Below, piece by piece: positions 46,301 through 58,048 of a DNA stretch of 64,000 nucleotides (position 1 is its first letter; each line of letters starts with the position of its first letter). Both the position numbers and the translations under genes were made by a program. The notes under the pieces are model-generated. The model worked only from the letters and a program-made list of their open reading frames with translations. It was not told the DNA's origin and did not search any database. Location: NCBI GenBank assembly GCA_037043015.1, contig CM073329.1:16384648-16448647 (forward strand). Direction: 5' to 3'. The stretch comes from Bryum argenteum. Lineage: Eukaryota; Streptophyta; Bryopsida; Bryales; Bryaceae.

Positions 46301-47234
46301 TTAAGGAAATAAAGTCTAAAACCAAACCCCTTACATTAATAAAATGCAAGGCATATCTGCTTTGGAACATTTTTAATTGCCATAAGAATTTCAACACAAG
46401 GACAAGATTTGAATGCAAACCCAACCAAAGAAAGAACATCATAGATAAACATTCAAAGAAAAGGATATATTTCTTGATGTACAAGGTGTTTCTATAATCT
46501 AGAAACAGTGATCATCTGCAAACATATCTAGATCTTCTCCAATCAAAATCTTTCAAACAAGTTGAACTTTTTCCTTTGAATATATGCTAGATATTAACCT
46601 TTCTACATTATTCCACCACACGTCTTGCAAACTCCGCATAAATGATGTTTATAATGCACAAAACTATGGGTGATATTTGGCTCATTACTTCACAGCTATA
46701 GTGCCGGCCTTCTCCTTTATTCATTTTGACCGTAGGGGTGGACCCCACCTGAAAGCAACCTGGCGTCCACGTAGGCATCCAACGTGTAGCACCTGTCGGG
46801 CAATCCCGCGACCCGTTCAAATTTCAAACGGAACCCAAATTCCAAGGCGGAGCAAAGCAGGCAACGGCTCTTTGGCAACCAGCGGACAGTTGGTTGGGCT
46901 TCGTCGTTGGAGCAGGCAGGAAACTGCAGGGATCCGATGCACGCCTGCACTTCCCTCCCTTTCTCTCACTATCAATCATGAGCGCTCTCCTTTCTTAGGC
47001 CTCTAACTGTTACCGCGATCCCGTTGCCGATGCATCTTCCCTCTCTCTTGCTACCGCCATTCCTGCTTTGCACCCAAGAATTTCTCATTCTTGACTGTTT
47101 CATTGAGCCTTGCGAGAGGAATTGGACTATGATGGGGAGACAAGAGGGATGATCGTGCGCAGCCAAGACTATCGCGTACGTTGTTAGCTCGTTGTAGAGC
47201 TCTAGCGCGATCTTGATTGATTAGCAGGAGGTTT
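46301..47234. other. Intergenic region and promoter/5' UTR of the kinesin gene
   Basis: No separate gene supported. GC content rises from about 46.7 kb onward towards the kinesin start, as expected for a promoter and 5' UTR. Confidence 0.45.
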
Positions 47235-50200
47235 ATGATGAAGGGCGTTCTTAGTCGGGCTCGTAGTAACCTTCGAGGAGGCGATGCTGTTGGTAAGGAG
47301 AAGGAGCCTTTCTATGTCGGGCCGTATCGTTCCAAGAGTGCAAGTCCAGGGCGGAAGCCCCGTGGGAACAGCGAGAATGTCCCGCCTGATACCAACAATG
47401 GCCATGTAAGTCTCCATCCTCAAATATTTGCATTCATTTTACTCTGATTCCCTGATCACAAGCCTGTCATCGGCTTTCTGGAAGCTCCGAATGAGAGTGT
47501 GATCTCTGATGTGCAAGCAAGCGAGTCTGTGACTATGGGAACCCTAGGCGGGACGATTTGAGTTTGGCGAATTAGTTCGCATCACAATGCATCGGGTTTA
47601 CCGTCCAGAATTAAGTTCAAGGCTAAATGTGAATGGAAGGTGGCCAGGGTTTTTGTTTGAGAGCGAGTGATCAATGTATGCGAGGTCGAAGTAGTCGTCT
47701 TCTATGGACCTGTTCGAGCTCAGAGAAGTGGAGAATTTTCTGGCGCCGGTGCCTTTGCTTTAAGTGATAAGTCTTTGCGTTGGCAATGTAGGTGGCTGAG
47801 GTGATGTCGCCCGCGTCCAAGGCTGGGATGTCGAAGGCGCCTAAAATTCCTTCAAACAACAGCAGCCCAGCGCTTCCGCCGAAGCCGCCGAGGCCTTCCC
47901 CAGCCCGTATGGTAACGGCATTGAGCAATGTCAGCCATGGCCATGAACAGGGCAGCAACATCAAGCGGAAAATTAACTGGGACGCACCGAATGAGCACGT
48001 GCATACGTCTGTGGATACTTCTGCAGCCGACAGTGGTGTCAAGGTGGACAGGAATCCTACTGGCCCTGAGATCATCCCAGTATTAGGAGAACTGAGGCTC
48101 AGGCCGGGAAATTCATGAGGTTTCAGCTGGACTGATGCAAATTATGTGTGCAGGTCATTGTAAGAGTGAGGCCAATGAACAAGAAAGAAGAGGGGGAGGA
48201 AGCTGAACTAGCTGTGCAAACAATTTCGTCCACCTGTGTATCGTTGGCTGATCAGCAGTTCACATATGATGCTGTGGCAGGAGAGGATTCGTCCCAGGTA
48301 AATTCTCACCTGGCAGTAACAGTTCTTGTGATTCTTACAACTGCTTATAGATTTCTTCCCCTCTCGTTCAAGGCTTGCCTGAGAATCTTACTATGTCCTG
48401 TTTGCAGGAAGCCGTCTTTCAAATGGTGGGGATACCTATGGTTGAGAATTGCCTCGCCGGTTTCAATAGCTCCATTTTCGCCTACGGGCAGGTGTGAACC
48501 GCTCACGAAACTCTTATATTCTGAAGATTATGTGATCACTTTGCCCTAAGCTTGGAGCTGACCTTACGTTACCCTGAATTTGCCTGTGTGACAGACGGGT
48601 AGTGGAAAGACCCACACTATGTGGGGCGTGATGTCCGATTCAGAGGATTTTCCTAACGAAAATCGAGGTCTCACACCGCGAGTCTTTGAGAGGCTCTTTG
48701 CACGGATCGATGAGGTGTGTGAATGCTTCCATTTTATTGCAGTAATTCTTCGCGAGAATTTAAATTTAGATGCAATTTCTAAGCACTCGGTGGGGACTTT
48801 CAGGAAGAGAGGACTAGTGCTGACAAGCAGCTCGTGTACCAGTGTCGGTGCTCCTTCTTGGAGGTAAGCTGCAGTACTCTTCGGTTCAAGTTCTAAATTT
48901 GCAAAATGTATCTCACTAATGATTTCGCCATGACGATCCGTCGATATGACATTCCCTCTCCTATATGGTGCAGATCTACAATGAACAGATTACCGATCTG
49001 CTGGAACCTTCCCAGAAGAATCTCATGGTTAGCCTCAAAATTCGTTGTCCAGCATTCATAGTCATGTGCAGGGTTCCACATGCCAAGCTGAGTATGTTTA
49101 GATCTGCTGCCGGCCTTGTTATGGAAGTATTGTTTACTTACGTTGTTTCAAAACCATGCAGATTCGAGAGGATACAAAGACTGGTGTTTACGTTGACAAT
49201 CTCAGCGAAGAATTTGTTTCCTCAGTTCAGGATGTGACTCGCATTCTTACAAAGGTATGTTCCACTACCTGAAAGATAAATTGATGTTAGGCCTGCTTTG
49301 CTTGAAAACGTTCTGACGTAGCTCATCTGTTGCGATCAGGGCCTAGCGAACAGGAGGGTGGGCTCTACAACAATGAACAGCGAAAGTTCGCGATCTCATT
49401 CTGTATTCACTTGTGTGATAGAATCTCGGTCGAAGGTACATGCTCTCGAATTTCTCGAGTTTCGCTCTTGTCACTCATAATCTGGTTTAGCCAATTCAGT
49501 CACTGTGCGAGAGCAATGTTTTAACAGGCGAATGTTGACGTGCAGAGTGAGGGCGACGGCGTAAGCAGCGTCCGAAGTAGTAGATTAAATTTAGTAGATT
49601 TGGCCGGTTCAGAGCGACAGAAGGCAACTGGGTCTGCTGGTGAGCGCCTCAAAGAGGCTGGCAATATCAACAAGTCTCTCTCCCAGCTCGGGTACGCCAA
49701 CGCTCTGAACACTAGTTCGTTGCATACAGAACCTCAAGTTTGAATGAGGCGTGTTTGGTGTTGACATATCCTTCTTGAACTGGCCATGCAGGAACGTGAT
49801 CAATATCTTGGCGGAAGTTGCGCAATCTGGCAAGCACCGTCACATACCTTACAGAGATTCTCGCTTGACCTTTCTGCTTCAAGAGTCTCTCGGTGGGAAT
49901 GCAAAGCTGGCGATGATTTGTGCCGTATCTCCTGCAAGCAGGTTCATTTTCTTTTATCACAATTGCCACCCTTCTGTGGTTCAGGCTTGTTCATATCGTA
50001 TAATTATCATTACCCGCTGGAGCTTTTCTGATTTACAATCCTGTTATGATCCAGCTGCAAGAGCGAGACGCTTAGTACACTAAGATTTGCTCAGAGAGCC
50101 AAGGCAATTCAGAACAAGGCAGTTGTGAATGAGGAGAAAGCAAATGACGTGAACCTCCTCCGTGAGCAAATCCGTCAACTCAAGGTACCTTATCCATTTT

Positions 50201-53200
50201 CATGCTTGGCAGATGCCTACACTACTCTTGTACCACCACTTTTACTACCTCTTATACTATCTCCTCTTTTGCAAGTGAATATCTGTAACTGTGGATCATG
50301 TAACTGAATGTGCCCGCAGGACGAGCTAACAAGAATGAAGTCGAACAACGCTCCAGATGCTGCCAGTGGAAGTGGGTACAATACTGGCTGGAATGCCCGC
50401 CGGAGTTACAATCTTCTCAGGCTCAGTCTCGGCCATGCGATGACAACTCCACTTTTCGTGGACGATATCAATGACAATGATGACATGGAACTCGATGACA
50501 ATGATGAATTGTTTCATGATACATTAGATGAGTCTAGCTTAAACGCAATGGCGGATCGCCTCTCCAATGGGACTAGTGTCTCTCAGTCTACAGACATGGA
50601 ACTGGGCTCTCCCAGGGTACGGGACGATGAAAGGTCGAACAGGAAAGATGTCGGGACCAGTGAGCCCTTGCCTCCAGCTGAAGCACTGGATGGCTCGCCA
50701 ACGCTTGGATTAGTGAAAGATGCTGAGCCCAGTCTTCCGGCTGTCAACACGACTCGTGTTCCCTCGGATGCAACTGCTGGTCTCCATTCACCTACACGCA
50801 GTCTTTCCCCGAAAGAGAATAAGAAACCTCCCGCCTTTGGTCTAATTCCGCTCGCGGAGAATGAAGATGTCGTGGACTTCGGTACAGAAGTTGTTCCAGA
50901 AGGCATGACTGCGGTTCGGAGTTCCATGACAGCTCTACCTTCACCATCACCTAGAGATCGCCTCGCTGCGAGCCTCCAGAAAGGTCTTCAAATTCTGGAT
51001 AATCATCAAAAAAGTTCTCTTCGAAGGTGGGTGTTCGACATGCGCAATTGACGTTGTTGCTGCAAACGGTTGAGAACGTTGAACTTACTATAGACACCTA
51101 TGTTGCCTGCAGATCAACAAACGTCAGATTCTCCTTTCAAAGTTTGGAACCGAAAATCTCCCCGGAACCCGAGAAGGCTGCCCAAACTACTCCTAATGTT
51201 TGTTCCAAATGCTTGATGCGTTCCTCCATGTCTGGTGTCCGATCCTCTCTTCAGATTCCAAATCCGCATAAGAAAGCTCGCACTGTGGAGGCAGGAGTGC
51301 AGACATCCCCACCGAAGGATCTGTCACACAGCGCAGAATGGGCCAACCTTCTTGAGGTTGGTTGTAAGACGATGTTGCCAGATTCTCCAGACAGTTCGCT
51401 TGAAATGGTGGGCGACAATAAGTCGGAAAAGAAGAGTGGCACTCCTAAGAAGCCGGAATACGCTCAGGCCATTGAGGCTTTGTTAGCTGGTTCCATCAGG
51501 AGGGAAAGGGCAGCTGAAGAGGTTATGACTCAGCAAGCCGCAGAAATTGAGCAGCTCAACCGCTTGGTATTGCCCTGGTTCCTTACCTTGGTGCAGCTGC
51601 TCCATATATCTTACCTCTTTAGAACAAGCTGCTGACTACACTAAGATGATCTCTAATCTATGAGCGGAAATGCGTGTTTATTCTGTAGGTACGTCAGTAC
51701 AAGAACGAGAGGGAATGCAATTCGGTGATCCAGCAAAGCCGCGAAGAAAAGATCGTCCGTTTGGAAGCCCTTATGGCTGGGGTACTTCCTCGTGAAACAT
51801 TCCTAAACGATGAGTGGGCAGCCCTCCTACATGAACATAAGGTAGAAGAATCTTCACGCTTGTGATCTTGTTATCAGCAAGTCTGTTCCAGCTTACGGCA
51901 ATGCAGCATCTCTAGCTTGTCATTTAATTCTTTTGGTATTTCGAGGCTCATTTGGATAATGACGCGAAATTGTGTGCATGTCAGACCTTGCAAGAGAAGT
52001 TTGATAAACATCCGGAGGTCACACACTCCAAAATTGAGCTTGAGAGGCTCCTGGACGAGTTAGACCGGTACAAGACGTATTTTGATCTTGGAGAAAGAGA
52101 GGTCCTTTTGCAAGAGAACTCGGATTTGCGGAATCACGTGCAGACTTACCTGGAGTGTGACGCGCCTGCCCCTGCAAAGAACCGGGAGCTTTTCTTGACG
52201 TCAAAAGCGATCCGGGAATCAGCTGCTGGTCTAAGCCTTCGCACTGCAGTTCCGGATGGCATTTTGGTGTCTGATGATCCCCTTGAAACTGATCAGCTGG
52301 TGAACGAACGCAAGCTGTGGCAGGAAAGAGAGCTCGAATGGCTTATCCTCATGGAAGAGATGCAAGCGGAGTGTGAAAAGTACCGGCTACTTGCTGACAA
52401 GAGAAAGGTTGAGCTCGAGGGCGAGAAGAGGTACGCTCGTCATTTAGCAGACTTACATCCGAATGTTGCATCATTAATTCCTCAGGACAAACATCTGTTG
52501 GTATTCGATGACCAATTTTATTATATTTCAACCAATGGAGGACGGTGCTTGTGGTTGCCGAAACTAGAATCTTCACTCGGAAGTCTCACGATGAACAGAA
52601 TTCTCGCTTTTAGGCTTAAATTACTTACCGCCCCCTAATCAACTTGTTTCATTTTGAGTTACATGCTACTTCATTTGAAATTGAGTGCAGCAGTAATTGG
52701 CATGTCGCTGTTCACTGAACATATGTCTATGAATGTCAGATGTGCGAAAGAGGTACAAGAAGCTCTGCAGATGGCCATGGAAGGCCATGCACGGCAGTTG
52801 GAACAGTACGCTGAGCTTCAGGAGAAACACATCGTACTGCTCGGCAAGAACCGAAGAATACGCGAAGGCTTGGTGGATCTGAAGAAATTAGCGAAGAAAG
52901 CTGGAGTTACAGCCGTGGACACAAGATGGTTTGAGTGCCAGGCAGAACAGCTCGTAGCCATGAGAATCGACCACGAGCTTGAACGAGATGCCGCTAAAGA
53001 TGAAGCGCTGGCCTTGCAAGCGCAGCTTCGCGACACTGCTGAAGCTGTATCCGCTGCAGGCGAGCTTTTGGTGAGACTCAAGGAGGCTGAGGAAGCCGTG
53101 TGCATGGCCCAAGTAAGACCCTCTTTCCTGACAGCCCTGCAATGATTTCACATACTTAGAGTTGCTCTCTATCCTCTTTCTCGTAGGGAATACGACCAAG

Positions 53201-53724
53201 TCTCTCTGAAGTAAATTAATAATCAGAAACCTGTCATGTCTGATTAATAATGGCACATGACATTTGAAAACCCAGTGTAGCACAGCACTCTACTAAATAA
53301 GTTTGACTCTTCTGTTGTGATTCAGGATGCGGCAGCAATGGCAGGTCAAGAGGCAAACAAAGTACATAGAGAAATGGAGAAGCTCCGAAGGAAGCACGAG
53401 ACGGAACTCGCTAGTCTCCAACAAACCTTGCAGGAGGTTCGAACCAAGCCGCAGCTGTGTCCGATGTGTGTCATGGCAGAGCGTGTGAAGTTCGAGTTTA
53501 CCGAAGTAGAGCCTGAGAAAACAGTCCGAGCTTCGTCCCAGTCGAAGCACCAGTACTTCCGATCAGTGTCCACGCCCGGCCGTGGCTCTCGAAGCAGCTG
53601 GAATAGTGGAGTCAGCTGTGCAAGGGACGATGAGGAAGAAAGCGTCGCTGGGGAGCTCGAGGACAGGGGTCAGCTCCTGGAGAATCTTGACTTGGACGAG
53701 TTCGTTGATGAGCCTCTGTGTTGA
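47235..53724 (+). CDS. KIN12: Kinesin-12 (PAKRP1/KIN12 type) phragmoplast motor, 18 exons
   Basis: Plus-end kinesins of this class act in the phragmoplast midzone during plant cytokinesis. Exons: 47235-47405, 47792-48079, 48154-48297, 48408-48491, 48595-48714, 48804-48863, 48974-49027, 49162-49254, 49340-49435, 49528-49691, 49792-49941, 50055-50184, 50320-51026, 51113-51566, 51689-51841, 51985-52430, 52740-53112, 53326-53724. Total 1361 residues, in phase throughout and near the 1300 of Arabidopsis PAKRP1. The motor (about 154-495) begins [14 protein letters not shown]. It has the P-loop [15 protein letters not shown] (split by an intron), switch [14 protein letters not shown] and switch [19 protein letters not shown]. 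The tail is Ser/Pro-rich, then coiled coil, with two Cys-pair motifs (VCSKCLM and LCPMCVM). The N-terminus is basic and Pro-rich. Exon 2's donor (CA/GTATTA) is weak but fits phase. Class is firm; subgroup is inferred. Confidence 0.93.
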
Positions 53725-54298
53725 TCCGAAACCAACCTGTAACAATAATAACCCCAATAAGAATGTGATTCGAACCTGTAGAATAGTGCTTTCGTTTGGT
53801 ACATGACGGAACTTCAGAGAGTAGCGCGATGGCGAGTATGATTTTAGAGGCGACCCTTCATTTAATGCTACCCCTCTCTCATGATCTCATGAGGTCGATT
53901 AGTCAGTTCTAGCCCGGGGTGCTTTCTAAAGCAAACGCTAGAATAGCCCTCAGTTCTTGACTGTAAATTTCATTTTATTACCATTCAAGTTTTTCGGTGA
54001 CTGCATTACTCTTAACATCCAGAAGGGTATCACAAGCATGAGGCTGTAGCAGGAATGGCATACAGTATTCATGTGCAATGGAAGAACAAAAGTAAGGAAA
54101 ACTGATTCAATTTGTTGATATGGGTTATTTTATTGCTTAGTACACCTTGTTCCTTTGGGGAAGGTTATTTATTATGTAGGTTAGGGGAAGCCACCATATT
54201 GGTTATAGTTGTTTGTGAGCATAAATGCCCATAATGCCCTCCAACAATAGATAAAAAACATTTATGAAATTTAATACATAAACATGGTCGAATAGTCT
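53725..54298. other. Intergenic region, 3' UTR of kinesin gene
   Basis: I see no gene in this stretch. Confidence 0.4.
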
Positions 54299-54713
54299 TT
54301 AGGAGAAACCACTAACCTGTCTTTTTTTAGCTCTGTTGGACACAGTTTCAACAATGGCTATAAACTCTTCTTTGTCTTTTAGTGATCAAATGATTTTATT
54401 GTTGTTGCATGTTCCCAAATCAACCATTATATGTTTATTCCTGAAGAAAATCTTAACCGTACAAAGATCATAAAGCTCATACATAACATTGAAGTCAGGT
54501 ACTTCTTGTACTTCTTTTATATCAACGAGATATATCACAGCAAACTTCCGGATCTTTTCGGCAACTTTCATCAAAACTTCATCCATCTCCATACACACAA
54601 TATCACTGTCACATCCAAATCTTATGATGGTAACAGGCTCCTGTTCATTTCGAATGGCAAGATCAACGTGAAACGAGAAACGCATTATGCAAATGCCTGA
54701 GAAGATATGACAT
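54299..54713 (-). pseudogene. YLS8: DIM1/YLS8 (U5 snRNP 15-kDa, thioredoxin-like) retropseudogene
   Basis: DIM1 is a 142-residue spliceosomal thioredoxin-fold protein, extremely conserved. The minus strand from 54713 starts MSYLLRHLH (family MSYLLPHLH), shifts frame, then reads VTIIRFGCDSD, MEMDEVLMKVAEKIRKFAV, IYLVDIKEVQEVPDFNVMY and FFRNKHIMVDLGTCNNNKI. A TGA replaces the invariant Trp after KII. Then SLKDKEEFIAIVETVSNRAKK follows before the C-terminus is lost. A three-codon duplication (EVQEV instead of EV) is visible. The whole region is continuous without introns, suggesting an mRNA-derived copy, although no poly(A) tail remains. The protein is normally nearly invariant, so this divergence alone marks a pseudogene. 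The functional gene must be elsewhere. Confidence 0.88.
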
Positions 54714-54989
54714 TGTTAAAATTCTAAAACCTAGAAAAAAACACTCAATCAAAGATCAAAACATAGATGTATGATATATCAAATGGAATATAAAATATAG
54801 ATATGTCAAATAGATTTCCTTATCTACTTTTATATTCAATTCGCTTTTACTTTCTATCACTTCTACTTTGAGATTTCAATGCATTAAAAAAAATAAAAAG
54901 AAAACAACTCATCCGATTTTATCCTTCATGACTACCTAACTTTTATATTTTTCTTTTCTGAAAAGGAAATTAGCCCAAAAATTGATACC
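54714..54989. other. AT-rich spacer
   Basis: A- and T-rich sequence separating the DIM1 pseudogene from the group II intron-like segment; nothing recognised. Confidence 0.4.
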
Positions 54990-55794
54990 TAAACCAATCA
55001 TCATATCGGTTCCTAAGCCGTTCCATCACTGGAACGGCTTGGCTTCAAAACCATACGTGAGGCTTCCGCCTCATACGACTCCTCTATGAATTTTTACGTC
55101 TCTTGCTTGTTTCTAATATGGCAGTGCTTGTTCATAGGTTTTCTACGAACACACAAGGATTTCACTTTGATGTGCTCTACTTTTATGCTCTTGTGGTTCT
55201 CTAACATGTTTGGGCGATGTAATTAAGAGAGAACCCTTCAGCTTTAGTAGAAGAAAGAAGTCAACAACAAAAAAAAATCTAGATTTTTTTTTGCTGCTGA
55301 CTTCTTTGTTCACTTCGCTTTTCATTTTATTGGGCTCGTATTTTGTCTTGCCTTAATGTGCTTGTGGCTAGCTATCCAACTGAGTTTGACCACGTAATAT
55401 TCTCTTTTCACCCCAAAGGCTGTTGTGCAAGAGTCGTACAAAATCCAGTTATCTTGGTATACTTTCCCTTCGAAGAGCCAACTTCTCTTTTCGGGGAAAT
55501 ACTTTTGTTTGATTTTATCATGACCCCATGTCCGATGCCATCGGTATATCCATGCTCGGATCTTTTGAAAGATATCCTAGGATTAGTTTTGGAAGAACCA
55601 TCAGGATCAAACGGCCCATCACAAATCACCATAGACTTGTTGTCATATGGCACCATTTCCAGCCCACTAAGTTATGTGTAGCATCTGCACCACCACCATA
55701 GTCCACCCAACTATGGTGGGAGGTCCTTGGACCTTGTTGTATGGGTACCTCCAACCCCTTTGGGAGGATACCACGTCCGGTATCTTTCACGCAC
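54990..55794 (-). pseudogene. Organelle-type group II intron fossil (putative transferred organellar DNA)
   Basis: Reading the minus strand, a GTGCG 5' intron motif lies at 55794-55790. Downstream, at 55083-55048, is a domain V-like hairpin, GAGTCGTATGAGG-CGGAAG-CCTCACG, extremely close to the plant organellar consensus GAGCCGTATGAGG...CCTCACG. It is followed by a perfect 10-bp stem (AAGCCGTTCC / GGAACGGCTT, 55040-55015), positioned like domain VI. The catalytic AGC triad of domain V reads AGT. The segment is about 800 bp. Flanking exon sequence was not identified, so whether the source is mitochondrial or plastid is open. No maturase ORF. Confidence 0.6.
55252..55308. repeat. 57-bp near-perfect palindrome
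   Basis: The palindrome is centred on AATCTAGATT between 55280 and 55281, with nine A and nine T on either side. The arms (AGAAGTCAACAAC left, GCTGCTGACTTCT right) match at all but about two or three positions. It lies within the group II intron-like segment and may be an intron stem or a separate insertion. Confidence 0.85.
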
Positions 55795-56297
55795 TAGTGA
55801 CTAGTTAGCTAATAGCATAGCAAGTCGCTATACCTCGGAAGGGGAGAGTAGTATTGTCCCAATTTCAATTTCCTCTTGTCCGGACATGGGTCATTGTCAT
55901 TATAAATGGACACTTCATTCACACTAAGCCTTCATTTTCTACTCTTCCACTTCCCTTACGAAGTTGACTCTACGGGTCGAAAACAAACTAGCATTTGATG
56001 ACCCTACGCAAATTGCACAGTACAGATTTGAGGAGGCACCACAGGTCGAAAACAACTAGCACTTGATGATGGGACCCTGTCGCGGCACCAGGTGTGTAAT
56101 CAACTCCGACTGGTTTAGAGAGAAACGTCCAGTGACAGAGATACGCAGTTTAGGATTTAAGTTGGGTAGGGGCCGCGCGAACGCGAGCCCCCGCTGCCAC
56201 AAATTATGACGTGTATGCCTCCCGTGGGAAGATACTAGGGCTCCCATGACCGTAGTGCAATGGAGACAGTTACCCTAGGCCATCCACCTTCCTGATC
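55795..56297. other. Possible continuation of transferred organellar DNA
   Basis: This would hold the 5' exon side of the group II intron. I cannot name an exon: the minus-strand frames next to the intron contain stops. A 25-base direct repeat (GGTCGAAAACAA, then CTAGCA and TTGATGA) occurs at about 55975 and 56044. Confidence 0.4.
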
Positions 56298-56801
56298 ATG
56301 GATAGACCCCGCCCAGGTAAGTGGATACTGAGGCTTTTCCCGAAGCCCTTATACTCACTGGGCTTCTACTGTGAAGACCATCGATATGGGATATATACCG
56401 GTAGTGTTTTTCATCCTGTAATGATCACCCACCAGAAGGACTTGCAGCAATTTGCGACCTACGGAGGAATGCTTACATGCTTTCCGAATATCAGTGCTCC
56501 CATTGTAACTCAAAATTCCAGCGTCAAATCCTCGATTCGTAGCAGTACTGATACAATGAGTAGCAACCTAAAATACAGGTGTTCACCTTCTTCAGATCAC
56601 AAACATCATAGTCATGAGATGAGCAAGCAGGTCTTTCCAACAACGAAGTTCGAGTACGAAACACGCGGGCAAATTCCTCGACTTCAAAACATACGAATGG
56701 CTCAATTGGAACAAACCTTGCCGACCACAAGTTTCCTAAGGAGCGAGCGGACCTTCATGCAATCAAAGCAGGCTTCGGATAATTTTGCGGGAAAAATGTA
56801 A
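56298..56801 (+). CDS. Hypothetical 167-residue ORF
   Basis: An ATG-initiated frame beginning MDRPRPGKWILRLFPKPLYS. No recognised domain; Ser/Thr- and His-rich in the middle, Lys/Gln-rich at the end. Its unusual length for this AT-rich DNA is the only support. It begins at the edge of the putative organellar insert and may be a chance frame or an exon of an unrecognised gene. Confidence 0.25.
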   Translation: MDRPRPGKWILRLFPKPLYSLGFYCEDHRYGIYTGSVFHPVMITHQKDLQQFATYGGMLTCFPNISAPIVTQNSSVKSSIRSSTDTMSSNLKYRCSPSSDHKHHSHEMSKQVFPTTKFEYETRGQIPRLQNIRMAQLEQTLPTTSFLRSERTFMQSKQASDNFAGKM

Positions 56802-57553
56802 CATTTGCACTATTCAATCATCAATTGACAATGTAGTGTCCGAAATCGTTCGCCTCGCTGATCTAATTCGTCTTCACAATTCACAAGAGTAACTGTATAT
56901 GCACAGTCACTGACGAACACCATCTTATCTGCGACGCATGCGGTGCATCACCTCAGGTTCCCGAGTTCGTTGTCACATTCAATACAGACCAATACAGCGT
57001 ACTTACTTTCACTTAAGAGTGCCAGCACAATCGCTTTTCCCTCGGTTGTATCACGAGGTTTAAAGTAAACACTTCGCAGTATAAGAGTGTCGACGGTCGG
57101 AGAATTAGGCAGGATTCTGATTCATAAATAGCCTAAGCAGAAATGATATGTAACAAGCCTCAACCTGGCTAATCCTTCCTGGTAAGAGCACACCCTACCT
57201 GCACATGATTCACTCGGACCTCTGAAGAATCACCTTCTCTGTGTGGCACGTTTGTCACTACGTCACTCAATTCTGGGAAGAGTCTGATGCGCGATAAATT
57301 CTCTACAATCTGCAAGTCATATACTGCTGGTTGCAAATGTACAGCCTACAAGGATATACAACTGATAAAATGCTAAAAGGTGATCTTGCCAATTGTGTGT
57401 GTATCACAATTGGAATGTCTTCCATTTCTATATGAAAAGCCAAACAGTTTAATGCCAATCTCAACAGGGAAAACAGACAGCTTTGATAACACAGGAGATA
57501 TTCGTCCATTCTCTTCATATGTTGCAGCACCTGAAGTTTCTCGTGAGCATGGG
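56802..57553. other. Intergenic region downstream of the DnaJ zinc-finger gene
   Basis: Should contain the 3' UTR of the minus-strand gene. No further gene recognised. Confidence 0.4.
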
Positions 57554-58048
57554 TCAGTTCTGAGTACCATCGGAGATGCCGTTGAGAGACTGATCATCAT
57601 CGTCAGGGAAGTGAAACCCAATGACCCCTCGCTTCTCCCCTGTGCCCAGGCAGCGCGTGCAGTAGCTCATGCCGCAGCCGCGGCAGTCCCAGCACCACTG
57701 CGGCCACTCACCTTTAGGCAACATTGCCTGCTCCTTGAAATTGAGCCGCCCGCGTCCCGCACATCGATGGCACTTGACGCGGCCCTGGCCTTTGCAGACG
57801 ACGCAGGGCGGGTCGGGGATCACTCGCGGCTCCAGCTTCACATTCTCCTCCGACTTCACTTTCATGCTTCGAAACGGGCGAAGCCACACTCCGCCCATGA
57901 GGTTGAAACCCTCGTGCGCCGCCCTCACCTTGCATGCATGCCCTCGCTGGCGCCATTGCTGCTGCTGCCCTGTGCTTCTTGGATGCTCCACCACCTTCGA
58001 CGCCACAAAGGGCGAGGACACTGCGGATAGCCCTAGACTCTGCACCAT
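57554..58048 (-). CDS. DnaJ-type zinc-finger protein, probably plastid-targeted
   Basis: Proteins with only the DnaJ Cys-rich zinc finger (BSD2, PSA2, LQY1 and relatives) are thiol-disulphide or assembly chaperones, many in chloroplasts. The 164-residue frame from the ATG at 58048 starts MVQSLGLSAVSSPFVASKVV, a Ser/Val-rich, acid-poor leader resembling a transit peptide. The zinc finger covers about residues 83-145, with four CxxCxGxG-type units: CVVCKGQG, CHRCAGRG, CWDCRGCG and CTRCLGTG. MLPKGEWPQWCW and GVIGFHFPDD flank the last two and look like conserved signatures of a plant-specific subgroup. The third unit has Cys in place of the second Gly spacing, a small deviation. No introns visible. 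The specific client or partner is unknown. Confidence 0.82.
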   Translation of the reverse strand: MVQSLGLSAVSSPFVASKVVEHPRSTGQQQQWRQRGHACKVRAAHEGFNLMGGVWLRPFRSMKVKSEENVKLEPRVIPDPPCVVCKGQGRVKCHRCAGRGRLNFKEQAMLPKGEWPQWCWDCRGCGMSYCTRCLGTGEKRGVIGFHFPDDDDQSLNGISDGTQN

